Below are positions 56,201-64,000 of a stretch of DNA of 64,000 nt, piece after piece (position 1 is the first letter of the stretch; every line of letters begins with the position of its first letter). Source of the DNA: Hyalella azteca (lineage: Eukaryota; Arthropoda; Malacostraca; Amphipoda; Hyalellidae); the NCBI RefSeq assembly GCF_000764305.2, contig NW_025944691.1:186001-250000 (forward strand), given 5' to 3'. Under the pieces are notes generated by a model that was not told the origin of the DNA, did not search any database, and saw nothing but the letters and a program-made list of their open reading frames with translations. Made by a program: the position numbers and the translations under genes.

Positions 56201-57007
56201 TATATAAACTATTTTTTCACTATTTGTAGGGCAATTAATTATAGAAATAAAAACGTTTATCGCGCATTCCATGTTGCAATATAGTAGTATTATCACAGAT
56301 TTTGGAATATTTTGTTGATGAAAATAACTGGGAGGATCATCTAGCTCCTCGAATATGATAGCGACGTTACTAACCGTGGTGCTATGATGGCGTGGTTCAA
56401 CTGGTGTGATGAAGGCCTCTCTCACCTGGTGTGATGACGGCCTCACTCACCTGATGTGATGATGGCCTCACTCACCTGATGTGATGATGGCCTCACTCAC
56501 CTGGTGTAATGATGGCCTCACTCACCTGATGTGATGATGGCCTCACTCACCTGATGTGATGATGGCCTCACTCACCTGATGTAATGATAGCCTCACTCAC
56601 CTGGTGTGATGATGGCCTCACTCACCTGGTGTGATGATGGCCTCACACGCCTGGTGAGATGATGGCCTCACTCACCTGGCGCGATGAAGGCCTCACTCAC
56701 CTGGTGTGATGATGGCCTCACACACCTGGTGTGATGATGGCCTCACTCACCTGGTGTGATGAAGGCCTCACTCACCTGGTGTGATGAAGGCCTCACTCAT
56801 CTGGTGTGATGAGGGTGCCATTCAACTGGTGTGATGACAGCGTGATTCAACTGGTGTGATGACAGCGGACTCACCTAGTGTGACGGGTGAGTCAGGGTTG
56901 ATGTAGTGGTACCGTTTCGACCGATGATGTGATTGATTTTCCTCCCCAAACGCAGCAGAACATAAAACCGCCATCAATGAAACAAATGCACTCCAACTCC
57001 AAACCAT
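53258..57007 (-). CDS. Secreted DM4/DM12-family-like protein A (206 aa, four exons)
   Basis: Exons on the minus strand: 57007-56875, 55695-55511, 54349-54252, 53462-53258; all phases agree. A signal peptide (WSAFVSLMAVLCSAAFG) precedes a dibasic site RSKR at residues 29-32 and then YHYINPDSPVTLG, the N-terminal pattern of DM4/12 proteins. Next come GFLLKTPISFAFPALID and an acidic stretch with YEYPEDLFLEPAYEQELG. The C-terminal half has C112-QERVV-C118-E and C171-VEQYG-E-C178-E, matching the paired cysteines of the DM4/12 domain (C..R..CE ... C...Y..C). It should be secreted or lumenal; no function is established for the family. Its paralogue at 61.3 kb has equal exon lengths except one codon. 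Family assignment is from motifs only. Confidence 0.8.
53464..53745 (-). repeat. Acceptor-anchored 90-bp tandem repeat, three copies, at the exon 4 acceptor of gene A
   Basis: On the plus strand the units contain CCATGCGTTAATCTGCGG/GTATATGG. On the minus strand this is a near copy of the acceptor (CTGCAG) plus the first 20 or so bases of exon 4 (ATTAACGCATGGTCCCGT). The remainder is 'gattaagatcatcttaattg' (itself palindromic) and 'gatatatgagttaaatgtga'. In the copies the CTGCAG is CCGCAG or CCGAAG. Confidence 0.9.
53756..53880 (-). mobile_element. Copy of the LINE 3' tail seen at 7.9 kb
   Basis: 'tgttgccgattcttg', 'cgtgacttgattcacaaggg' and 'tctttccataactgacgatt' match 7917-8015. The coding part is absent. 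It interrupts or borders the 90-bp array. Confidence 0.75.
54955..55535 (-). repeat. Donor-anchored 32-bp minisatellite after exon 2 of gene A, about 18 copies
   Basis: On the minus strand the exon 2 end reads TATACTTTAACTACCTCAAG/GTTAGTCACA. Every unit downstream repeats AAGTATACTTTAACTACCTT, AAG and then GTTAGTCAC, so each 32-bp unit is the last ~23 exon bases plus the donor. Confidence 0.97.
55740..56335. other. Intron 1 of gene A, unique part
   Basis: AT-rich with no recognised feature. Confidence 0.5.
56400..56882 (-). repeat. Donor-anchored 25-bp minisatellite after exon 1 of gene A, about 19 copies
   Basis: The junction on the minus strand is TCACCCGTCACACTAG/GTGAGT. The units read GGCCATCATCACACCAG/GTGAGTGA, that is, a decayed exon end followed by an almost perfect donor. 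Unit variants (CAG/GTGAGT, CAG/GCGTGT, CAG/ATGAGT) show which copies keep a usable GT. Confidence 0.95.
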
Positions 57008-57009
57008 AA

Positions 57010-58260
57010 TTTTCAGCTATTTTCTTCAGCCAAGTCATAAATAATAACCATTCAAACTGTTGACAAGCTGCAAGCGCAGCATTTTATTTTGACAATCAGT
57101 GGAACTGTAAACAAAACGCAGTTAATATAAAAACCTTCAAATGGTTTTTGAAGAAGAATAAGAATATAGAAAATAGTTCAGGAATATAGTGAAGTTTATA
57201 GAATACCTTCATCGAAAAAGAGCAATTGAAGAATTCTTCATCACTAGAATGTATTTAAATAAAAAAAACTCTGTAAATGAAATTAAGAAATTAATTAAAT
57301 TGGAAATTTTTCTTTATAGAGAAACAACATAAGTACGTACGATGAAATAATCAAATTCAAATTTTTGGCGGCAATACGTGGACCGTAATCAAATTAGTGT
57401 AATGTAAGGTTAATTTATGAGTATGCCTTACACACTTTCGTTAATTCTTATAAATCTAGCAATTTCAACTCGCTTGACGTTTGCCTAACGAGTCATAATC
57501 AAGACGTTAGTCGTAACGTTCTTTGTGCTGGTGAAGAATAGAAATCAACAGTAGGAGGAGTCAATAGAAATCAATAGATGAAAAAATGTTCCCCTAACTA
57601 CCACGCGTATATATAAATTGACAGTTAATATTCACGCGGTCATTCTCGATGTGCAGAAAATTACCTATGATAAATATTGAAAATAATTTCTTGACCATAG
57701 CTATGAATGTGCAGCATATGAAAAGAAATACATCATTTACGTGCTTATAAAGCATAAATGGGGCCAAACAATCCATTTATGCACAGTTTTCTACACTGTT
57801 TTCATGGCACCAATTTTGAGTTTTCACTTTCTGTTCATCATGGAAGAGTTCGTTTGGGAGAGATGTATTGCTATGTTAATATGCTTGTCGAAACCACAAG
57901 CATCATAATATGCTGTGTTAACATGTTTTTATGATAGTTTTGTTCGCGTGCTGCTTTCACCATCAAATCATTATATTGTTAGCATACATATCTATCATCA
58001 CCTATTTCATGTACGGAATTAAGTGAACAACATTCTCCCGGTTTCAAAATCTACTCTAAACCTAAATAAATAATAAGATAAAACATACAGAGAAAATATC
58101 ACGTTGCAGACTCGTATCTACTAATTACTGACCACTGAATTGTATAGCCTTTTGATACATCATTACAGAAACACCGCAAATTAATAAAAAACTTCGGTAA
58201 CCAGTATTTTGTTCAAGCCACACAACTTTCTCAGCTATGAGCTCCAAAAGCATAATTCTG
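57010..58260. other. Intergenic region between the divergent DM4/12-like genes, left part
   Basis: AT-rich; presumably includes the promoter and 5' UTR of gene A. No clear core promoter element could be picked. Confidence 0.5.
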
Positions 58261-58265
58261 ATCAT

Positions 58266-58460
58266 TTAACACTGTACTTCATTTAATAATGTTTTTTCAT
58301 TCAAAATTAATACAATAGAAATAACTTTTTCATTATATCTGCCGTTTAGCTCAGCCTGCTCACAAGGTTCTGTGTTACTCGGTCTCACAGCGTCGCGGCA
58401 CTGCAAGTTTAGAAGCCGCCACTCCGGGTCTCCGCAGCCCAAAAAAAGTTTACTTAGCAC
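58266..58460 (-). mobile_element. Dispersed repeat, copy 1 of an inverted pair
   Basis: On the minus strand 'gggctgcggagacccggag', 'aacttgcagtgccg' and 'gtgagcaggctgagctaaac' match 59825-59930 on the plus strand. In the shared frame both read NLQC ... PCEQAELN. Type unknown. Confidence 0.6.
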
Positions 58461-58598
58461 CGTTATACAACCCGGTTCACTTCTACCTCGAACAAATTAT
58501 TTCATTAGGTCGGTCTTTTTTCTGAAGGCATGGACTGCCTGAGTAGGGCACTGAATACCCCATGGAAAAGCTGATGCACTCGGAGAAATCAGGGAGAT

Positions 58599-58715
58599 TC
58601 TGTCAAATTAGCGATGCACTTTTGGATCTTGTGTGAGATATTCTGCTAAGAGATGCTAGAAAAGAAGGCGTTTCAGTGCTACGTGCAGGAAAAGAATGTC
58701 ACTATTTAGACAACT
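58599..58715. mobile_element. Small element with CAAATTAGCGATGCACTTTT end
   Basis: The left end matches the 34.07 kb family; the right end AATGTCACTATTTAG is the approximate inverse. Confidence 0.45.
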
Positions 58716-59689
58716 AAACCCATTATCTTTTCATAGTGTGGTATGTTGGCAAGGGTTTAAACTCTACGCTGGCTACTGGTAGGGTTAGGTTCGTGTTTGA
58801 ATGAAAGCGATCTTGCATACGCTATTAGAAGGACTGATAAAACATAATTTACATTGAAGTAATTATTAGCTAGAAGCTTTAGCCAAGGCGGATCGTCGAA
58901 TTGATTGTGATTATTCTTTTTCTCATCTCTTTTGCAATATTCATATATACCACCGCATGACCCCTATAATATTCAATATTAGTATTCAATTAGCATCCTA
59001 TTTACACTTTTACACTATTTACAGCATTCTATTTGCACATTACGCGACGCACTTTTTACGCGTTTTGCAAAACGCGTGGTTGCAACTACAGTAAAATTAT
59101 TCAGTATTTCAAATCCGTTTTTAATCATCAGATCATAGATCAAATGCATTTGAGAAATACAATCAGAGCATAAGTACGTGAATCATAAGGAATATCAGCC
59201 TTTTATTCAGCTTGATCTTTGTCACGATACGGCTGTCTTCAGACGCTCATTCTGCTGTATGATATCAAATAGCAAAAATGCAAATGAACCATAATTTTTG
59301 TATGCGAGAGCTCCATTTACCTGCGATTAATAATCTAATATCATATTATTACTTGAATCAATTTATATTTGCATTTTATGCATATCACCATTTAGCTGAA
59401 ACGCCCTTTTTCTCTAACTGTCATCTTTATACCAAATTGATCAAACAAGTGCATGATTTGAAATGTCTGAATTCGAAAGTACCTACAGTAATCGTGACAA
59501 TATAATTAATTTGAGGCAGTATTTCTTCATCGACATACTCGTAAAATCTTTCCTCTAATACTTAAGCACTCTTCTTAAGGAGTATTCGTAGTTCGTTGTA
59601 TATAGAAAACAGATATCATACCAACGATTTATCTAAGTCGACTCTCAATATTGCAATAGTATTATTGAAACTTATTAGCAAACATACTG

Positions 59690-59960
59690 CCAGCCTTTTA
59701 CAGGGCATTATGCGGCCAAATCAGGCCGCCAAATGCCTTTATAAAAAAAGGCCTCATGAAATGGATGGTTCAGGGCGGCAGCGAGCTGGGTTATCTAACG
59801 GGGCCCAGCGAACTTACCCCAGGCCTCAGGCTGCGGGGCCTGGAGTATCGGCACCGAAACTTGCAGTGTCAATACACTGTGAAGCGGAGTAACATGGCAC
59901 CATGTGAGCAGGCTGAACTAAACCACAGCCATCATAAAAGCATTCTATTAATTTTACATA
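59690..59960 (+). mobile_element. Dispersed repeat, copy 2 of the inverted pair, with a GC-rich 5' extension
   Basis: Right part as described for 58266-58460. The left part (59700-59825) is GC-rich and rich in GGCC/AGGCCT motifs, and is not seen at the other copy. Confidence 0.55.
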
Positions 59961-60444
59961 AAATACAGTGTTGCTGATATGCAATAAACGAATGTGTATC
60001 GCTGTGCTTATGGTGCCGGTAACTGAGGAAATAGATTATCTTGAAAAACAAGTAGACACCGGCAACATATTTTACTATTGGATCATCGTGATTTTTCAGT
60101 GATGTAACGCAAAGTTATCACTTACTCGAGTAGTAATTAAGCGATACTAGTCTGCAGCATGTTATTTTCTTTGTATGTTTGATCAAATTGTTTTCTTTTT
60201 AATTCTGTGTGAAATACGGAATTGAAATGCGAGCGTTAAATAAATTCCGTAGTTAACATATATGATAATAGACTTACATATATGCGGTCAATACGTGTGC
60301 ACGATGGTGCCAGCAACTATATAATGGAACATATGCGCAACTGGCAAGCACGCTGCATCGTTTTCCTTCTAAACGAATGGTAATTCTTTTTTCAACAGAG
60401 AAGGACAAATTAATATTGGTGCTAAGAAAACAGCGTCGCGGAAT

Positions 60445-60715
60445 ACAGACATAATACTAATAATAATAATAATAATAGCGGTTTCAGCGTTTAGTAGGCC
60501 GTAGGTCTGTCGCCGATTCTTAACATCGCAGAACATTCGCAGCATTTTGCGGTCTCGAACTCGCAACTCACTGCTACAATTCTGCTGTGCTTAACCGCCC
60601 GGCCTCCTCGCCGATTCTGACCAGAAACTGGCGCACAGAGCTGGGATCGAACCCGCGCCTCTCTGCGCTAATCTTGGCACTCTGAACTGTAACCACTGGG
60701 CCACCCTGCCCACCA
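60445..60715 (-). mobile_element. Composite tRNA-derived SINE with two tRNA-like heads and an (ATT)n tail
   Basis: Minus strand from 60712: GGCAGGGTGGCCCAGTGGTT with B-box CGGGTTCGATCCCAG about 45 bases on (first head). A second head follows near 60605 (GAGGCCGGGCGGTTAAGC, then GAGTTCGAGAC), and then the body with AAGAATCGGCGACAGACC, ending in (ATT)6 at 60462-60478. The second head and body are the family amplified at 45.64-46.26 kb. Confidence 0.75.
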
Positions 60716-60719
60716 AACA

Positions 60720-61254
60720 TGCAATGTTTGTCCAATTTTTTACACACTGATGCGTTCGAATCGCTTAAATGGTGTGTTTTTCCCAATTTCGACACAAAAA
60801 AATGGTTTTGACTGAACTTGGATTATGCTCACAAATCTTCTTAGTTGATTCACCTATAGCAATAACGATAGTTTAAATATTAACTGTCAAGCGATATACA
60901 GGGGCACAATTTAATTTCGACCGTTTACTTCAATCCATTATTCTCAAGTTTGAAGTTGAATTCATTTAACAGGGCAATTTTTTTTCGAAGCCCGATTCCA
61001 CTCGGCCGTGAACTGTAAGTTTTGATTCTTGACTATACAAGGGCGTTATAGGTTGCGCTGCATAACAAATTTCAAATGCGTTATAAATTTTGATGAAGTA
61101 TGAACTGATGAGCTTATCCGAAATAAAGTTTTGATGGAAATTCTGTGTTCACAACTTGCGTTCTAGGGTAACTGGTTTGGTTATTGTATTTCTAACAGGA
61201 GTCCATCGAAATTCTTTTATTTAAATCAGATTTAGAAAACAAGTATTAAACAGT
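60720..61254. promoter_or_regulatory. Upstream region of DM4/12-like gene B
   Basis: 535 bases directly before the ATG at 61255, AT-rich. It should hold the 5' UTR and perhaps the promoter by position only; no individual element could be supported. Confidence 0.3.
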
Positions 61255-63695
61255 ATGGCTAGGAATTGGAATGGAGGATTTTCGATGATGGTAGTATTAT
61301 TTTCAGCCTTTTCTGGAGCTGAAAACCACACAGACCACAGGTCGAAACGTTACATCTACATCAACAAGGACTCCCCCGTCACACTTGGTAAGAAACTTCC
61401 TCATGGTACTAGGTGGGTATAGTATCATGGTATTAGGTGAGTAACGCCATTATTGCTTTAGGTAAGTAACGTCATCTTTGTTTAACAAGTTCATCGTGTA
61501 ACATATATAGGTATGTCATGTTTTCTGAATTGCATCACTACATTAGCTATAAATGCATTTCTCATCTTCCTCAGCCTACGCAGGGAATTCATATTGTAAC
61601 ACTGGAAATAATCTATTATTTATCGCGAACAATTTCACCGCGATTCATTTTCATCTTACTAAGGGAATTCATATTGTAACACTGGAAATAACCTATTATT
61701 TATAGTGAACAATTTCACCGCGATTCATTTTTAACTTTCTCAGGGAATTCATATTGTAACATTGGAAATGACCTAATATTTATCGTGAACAATTTCATCG
61801 CGATTCATTTTCAACTTACTCAGGGAATTCATATTGTAACACTGGAAATAATCTATTATTTATCGCGAACAATTTCACCGCGATTCATTTTCATCTTACT
61901 CAGGGAATTCATATTGTAACACTGGAAATAACCTATTATTTATCGCTAACAATTTCACCACGATTCATACGCCACAATCTGGGGCAGGTTTCCTCCTCAA
62001 CGTTGCTATTGCGGTTGCCTTGCCCAACTTCATTGATACCACCCCGCGATCGCTGGACTACGACACAGAAGAGCGGATGCCAGGTTTCGAGTATCCCGAA
62101 GATCTTTCGTTTGAGCCAGCGTACGAACAGGAGCTTGGAAGACTTCTAGGATTCTTCGCATATCTTAAGGTTAGTATTACTTTATAGATCAGTAGTATAC
62201 CGGTCGGTATACCTTATGGATAGAGTAGTACTTCCATCGGCTTGAAGCACTTTCGTATGAATAGTGATCTACAGGACCAATGCTCTAGGTCTTACATGAA
62301 TGATGTTCAATTGCTCAAGGCTTTATTATCAATATCAATCAATTATATTATTGAACGAATCTTTTTTTATGGAGTTTGCAAATGACTTTTGAATCAGATG
62401 CTTATATTATATAGATAAGGCGATCTGGTCGAATTGAATGGGTTTAGAGGTAACACATATTAACATTTTTCATCTCGAGCAATTATGTAGTTAGATGTCT
62501 TCGTCGATTTCTGAGTTCTGTAATAAAACTATAGATAGCCGGGCTATTTTTACGTACAAACATGGAATATATACTTATATGTCAGTAGTTCATCAGCCTA
62601 TGATAAATAAACAGGATAAATATAGAGAACGGATTGAAAAAATCAATCAACGATGCAATTAAACAATCTATAAAATTCAAAACAGTCAAAAGTGCGTTTT
62701 TCAGAAGACCTGTCGAATTTTGTCTTCGAAATGTAATGCATGCTTGAGCATCCAACAGAAATCGGCCACCAAGCAAGAGTGCTTTTGGTTCTTCAAATTT
62801 TAAGCTAATTTTAATTTTAATTTTTTTTAATTTTAAGCTTTTAATAATTTTAATTTTTTAATTCATCGGCTGCAGTTGCCGATGGTGGAGTGTCAAGAGA
62901 GGATAGTCTGTGAAATGGCGGCCGAGCCTGAGACCTATTCTCCTCTCTCTGTGCTTGTACTGAAGGAACTCAGGTTAGTAGCGATTTGAACATGAAAAAT
63001 TTCGTGTATTATGCAAGAAATCTTTAACAGCTTTTATCCAGGATGATATCCAATTTCTGATCACAATCTTAAATCATCTCATGCAATTGAAAATGAATAA
63101 TTATATGATTATTATATTAATTTCTTACGTGTCTGTAAATTTAATTGTAGTCTGTATAGGCTGCAATATACCAGCTTGATAATTCTAGCAATAACGCCCA
63201 TTGGAGAGCCCGGCAGTTATTTCAATCGTAATTTGACCATTAAATTTTACTAAAGATTCATTCATCGGTTAGGTTACGTTAGGTTAGGGTTTTTTGGCTA
63301 GGTAAAACTAATGTAAGATTGCTTTAAACACTAATGATACACACAGGAAAAGGCCACAATTGGGGGATTGCTGTGTGTAGTAGGAAATGTGTGGCAGGAA
63401 GAAGAAGAGAAAAAAAGAAAAAAATGAAAAAAAGCATAGCGGCTGATCTGGTTAAATCAAGTTACTCTAAAGCATTTCATGTGCCCGCAGACAAACCCAC
63501 GGCCTCGTCAAACCGTCGCACGAGTCGTTGATGTGGAGGTACGTAGCGGCCACTGCCCGCGGTCACGTCTACGGCACCGAGACTTGCGTCAAACATTACG
63601 GGAAATGCGAGATGTCCGCGCGGCAACGCCTCAACATGGTTGTCTTGAAATTGTACCAGTATTACGCTGCTATGCTTAAAATTAAGTTACTTTGA
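61255..63695 (+). CDS. Secreted DM4/DM12-family-like protein B (205 aa, four exons)
   Basis: Exons 61255-61387, 61988-62169, 62876-62973, 63491-63695 with matching phases. Exon lengths are 133, 182, 98 and 205 bases, against 133, 185, 98 and 205 in the divergent paralogue A. Signal peptide (FSMMVVLFSAFSGA), RSKR at 29-32, then YIYINKDSPVTLG; the mature part has GFLLNVAIAVALPNFID, FEYPEDLSFEPAYEQELG, C111-QERIV-C117-E and C170-VKHYG-K-C177-E. These fit the N-terminal KR(Y/F) pattern and the four-cysteine core of DM4/12 proteins. Predicted secreted, function unknown. NHT at residues 24-26 is a possible glycosylation site. A and B arose by duplication with inversion; their start codons are 4.2 kb apart, head to head. 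Confidence 0.85.
61388..61490 (+). repeat. Degenerate donor repeats after exon 1 of gene B
   Basis: After the true donor CTTG/GTAAGA come ACTAG/GTGGGT, ATTAG/GTGAGT and TTTAG/GTAAGT at 24-29-base intervals, separated by 'catggta' or 'aacg(c/t)cat'. A short, diverged counterpart of the array behind exon 1 of gene A. Confidence 0.65.
61571..61975 (+). repeat. 80-bp tandem repeat with acceptor-like sites before exon 2 of gene B, five copies
   Basis: 'CAGGGAATTCATATTGTAAC' starts units at 61581, 61661 (AAG), 61741, 61821 and 61901, exactly 80 bases apart. Each is preceded by TTTTCATCTTACT or TTTAACTTTCT, giving pyrimidine-rich tract plus CAG. The true acceptor (GGGGCAG at 61987) follows the last unit. 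Confidence 0.92.
62170..62875. other. Intron 2 of gene B
   Basis: AT-rich; repeated TTTTAATTTTAA runs at 62805-62860. No array or element was seen. Confidence 0.5.
62974..63490. other. Intron 3 of gene B
   Basis: Contains GGTTAGGTTACGTTAGGTTA at 63268-63287, a short run resembling the arthropod TTAGG telomere motif but imperfect and too short to be more than coincidence, and an A-rich GAAGAAG tract at 63400-63435. Confidence 0.5.
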
Positions 63696-64000
63696 ACGAC
63701 CTCTTTGACCTTGATATTTTTCAGCACTTCGCTGCTATGCTTAAAATTAAGTTACTCTGAACGACCTCTTTGACCTTGATATTTTTCAGCACTTCGCTGC
63801 TATGCTTAAAATTAAGTTACTTTGAACGACCGCTTTGACCTTGATATTTTTAGCACTTCGCTTCTATGTTCAAAATTAAGCTACTCTGAATAACCCATTT
63901 AACCCTTGAGAGTGCTCCAGCACTTCGCTTCTATGCTCAAATTAAGCTACTTTTTATAACCCCTTTAACCCTTAAAAGTGTTCCAGCACTTTGCATCTAA
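63662..64000 (+). repeat. ~65-bp tandem array repeating the last codons, stop and an acceptor of gene B
   Basis: The end of the CDS (GCTGCTATGCTTAAAATTAA, stop at 63693-63695) is repeated at about 63736, 63801, 63865 and 63932. Each repeat is preceded by TATTTTTCAG/CACTTC or a decayed form, so each unit has a pyrimidine tract, an AG, a coding-like HFAAMLKIKLL and a stop. The array continues past the window edge. Confidence 0.93.

Noticed and set aside
60600..60715. Functional tRNA gene
   Set aside because: B-box is good but the cloverleaf is incomplete; part of a SINE with an (ATT)n tail.
63268..63290. Interstitial telomeric TTAGG repeat
   Set aside because: Only three or four imperfect units; not distinguishable from chance.

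Overview
This window is nuclear DNA of an arthropod, an insect or a crustacean. It is AT-rich, its genes are split into short exons with GT-AG introns, and it carries CR1/Jockey-type LINE fragments, tRNA-derived SINEs, several families of small inverted-repeat elements and an unusually large number of minisatellites. The species cannot be fixed from the sequence. No bacterial, phage or CRISPR features were seen.

Layout. (1) 1-381, minus strand: one good exon and one candidate micro-exon of a gene that leaves the window on the left. (2) About 0.4-34 kb: gene-poor DNA with LINE remnants (2.7-5.0 and 7.9-8.4 kb), inverted-repeat elements and long minisatellites (12.2, 13.7-14.9, 15.5, 20.0, 21.5, 22.5, 28.4-29.5, 32.8-33.5 kb). 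(3) 34.65-49.05 kb, plus strand: a dual-oxidase maturation factor (DUOXA; moladietz/NIP in flies), assembled here from 13 coding exons whose phases all agree. A short form (353 aa) stops in exon 9; a long form (472 aa) gains a proline-rich tail from five further exons. (4) 49.4-50.1 kb: an uninterrupted 226-codon ORF of unknown identity, just downstream of the DUOXA stop. (5) 53.26-57.01 kb (minus) and 61.26-63.70 kb (plus): two divergently arranged paralogues of 206 and 205 aa. Each has a signal peptide, an RSKR processing site and a four-cysteine C-terminal region of the DM4/DM12 type, and their four exons match almost base for base in length.

The most striking feature is that many minisatellites in the genes are anchored on splice sites. 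In DUOXA the donors of exons 2, 4, 6, 8 and 10 each start a tandem array whose unit matches the exon end plus the donor. Acceptors are tandemly duplicated before exons 2 and 13. In the DM4/12-like pair the donors of exons 1 and 2, the acceptor of exon 4, the acceptor of exon 2 and the last 11 codons with the stop are amplified in the same way. The arrays differ in sequence and unit length (21-170 bp), so no single repeat has spread. Exon-intron junctions themselves seem to be the substrate of tandem amplification here.

DUOXA is a membrane chaperone for dual oxidase, which makes hydrogen peroxide. The DM4/12-like proteins look secreted and have no assigned function. Nothing in the sequence links the two beyond their proximity.
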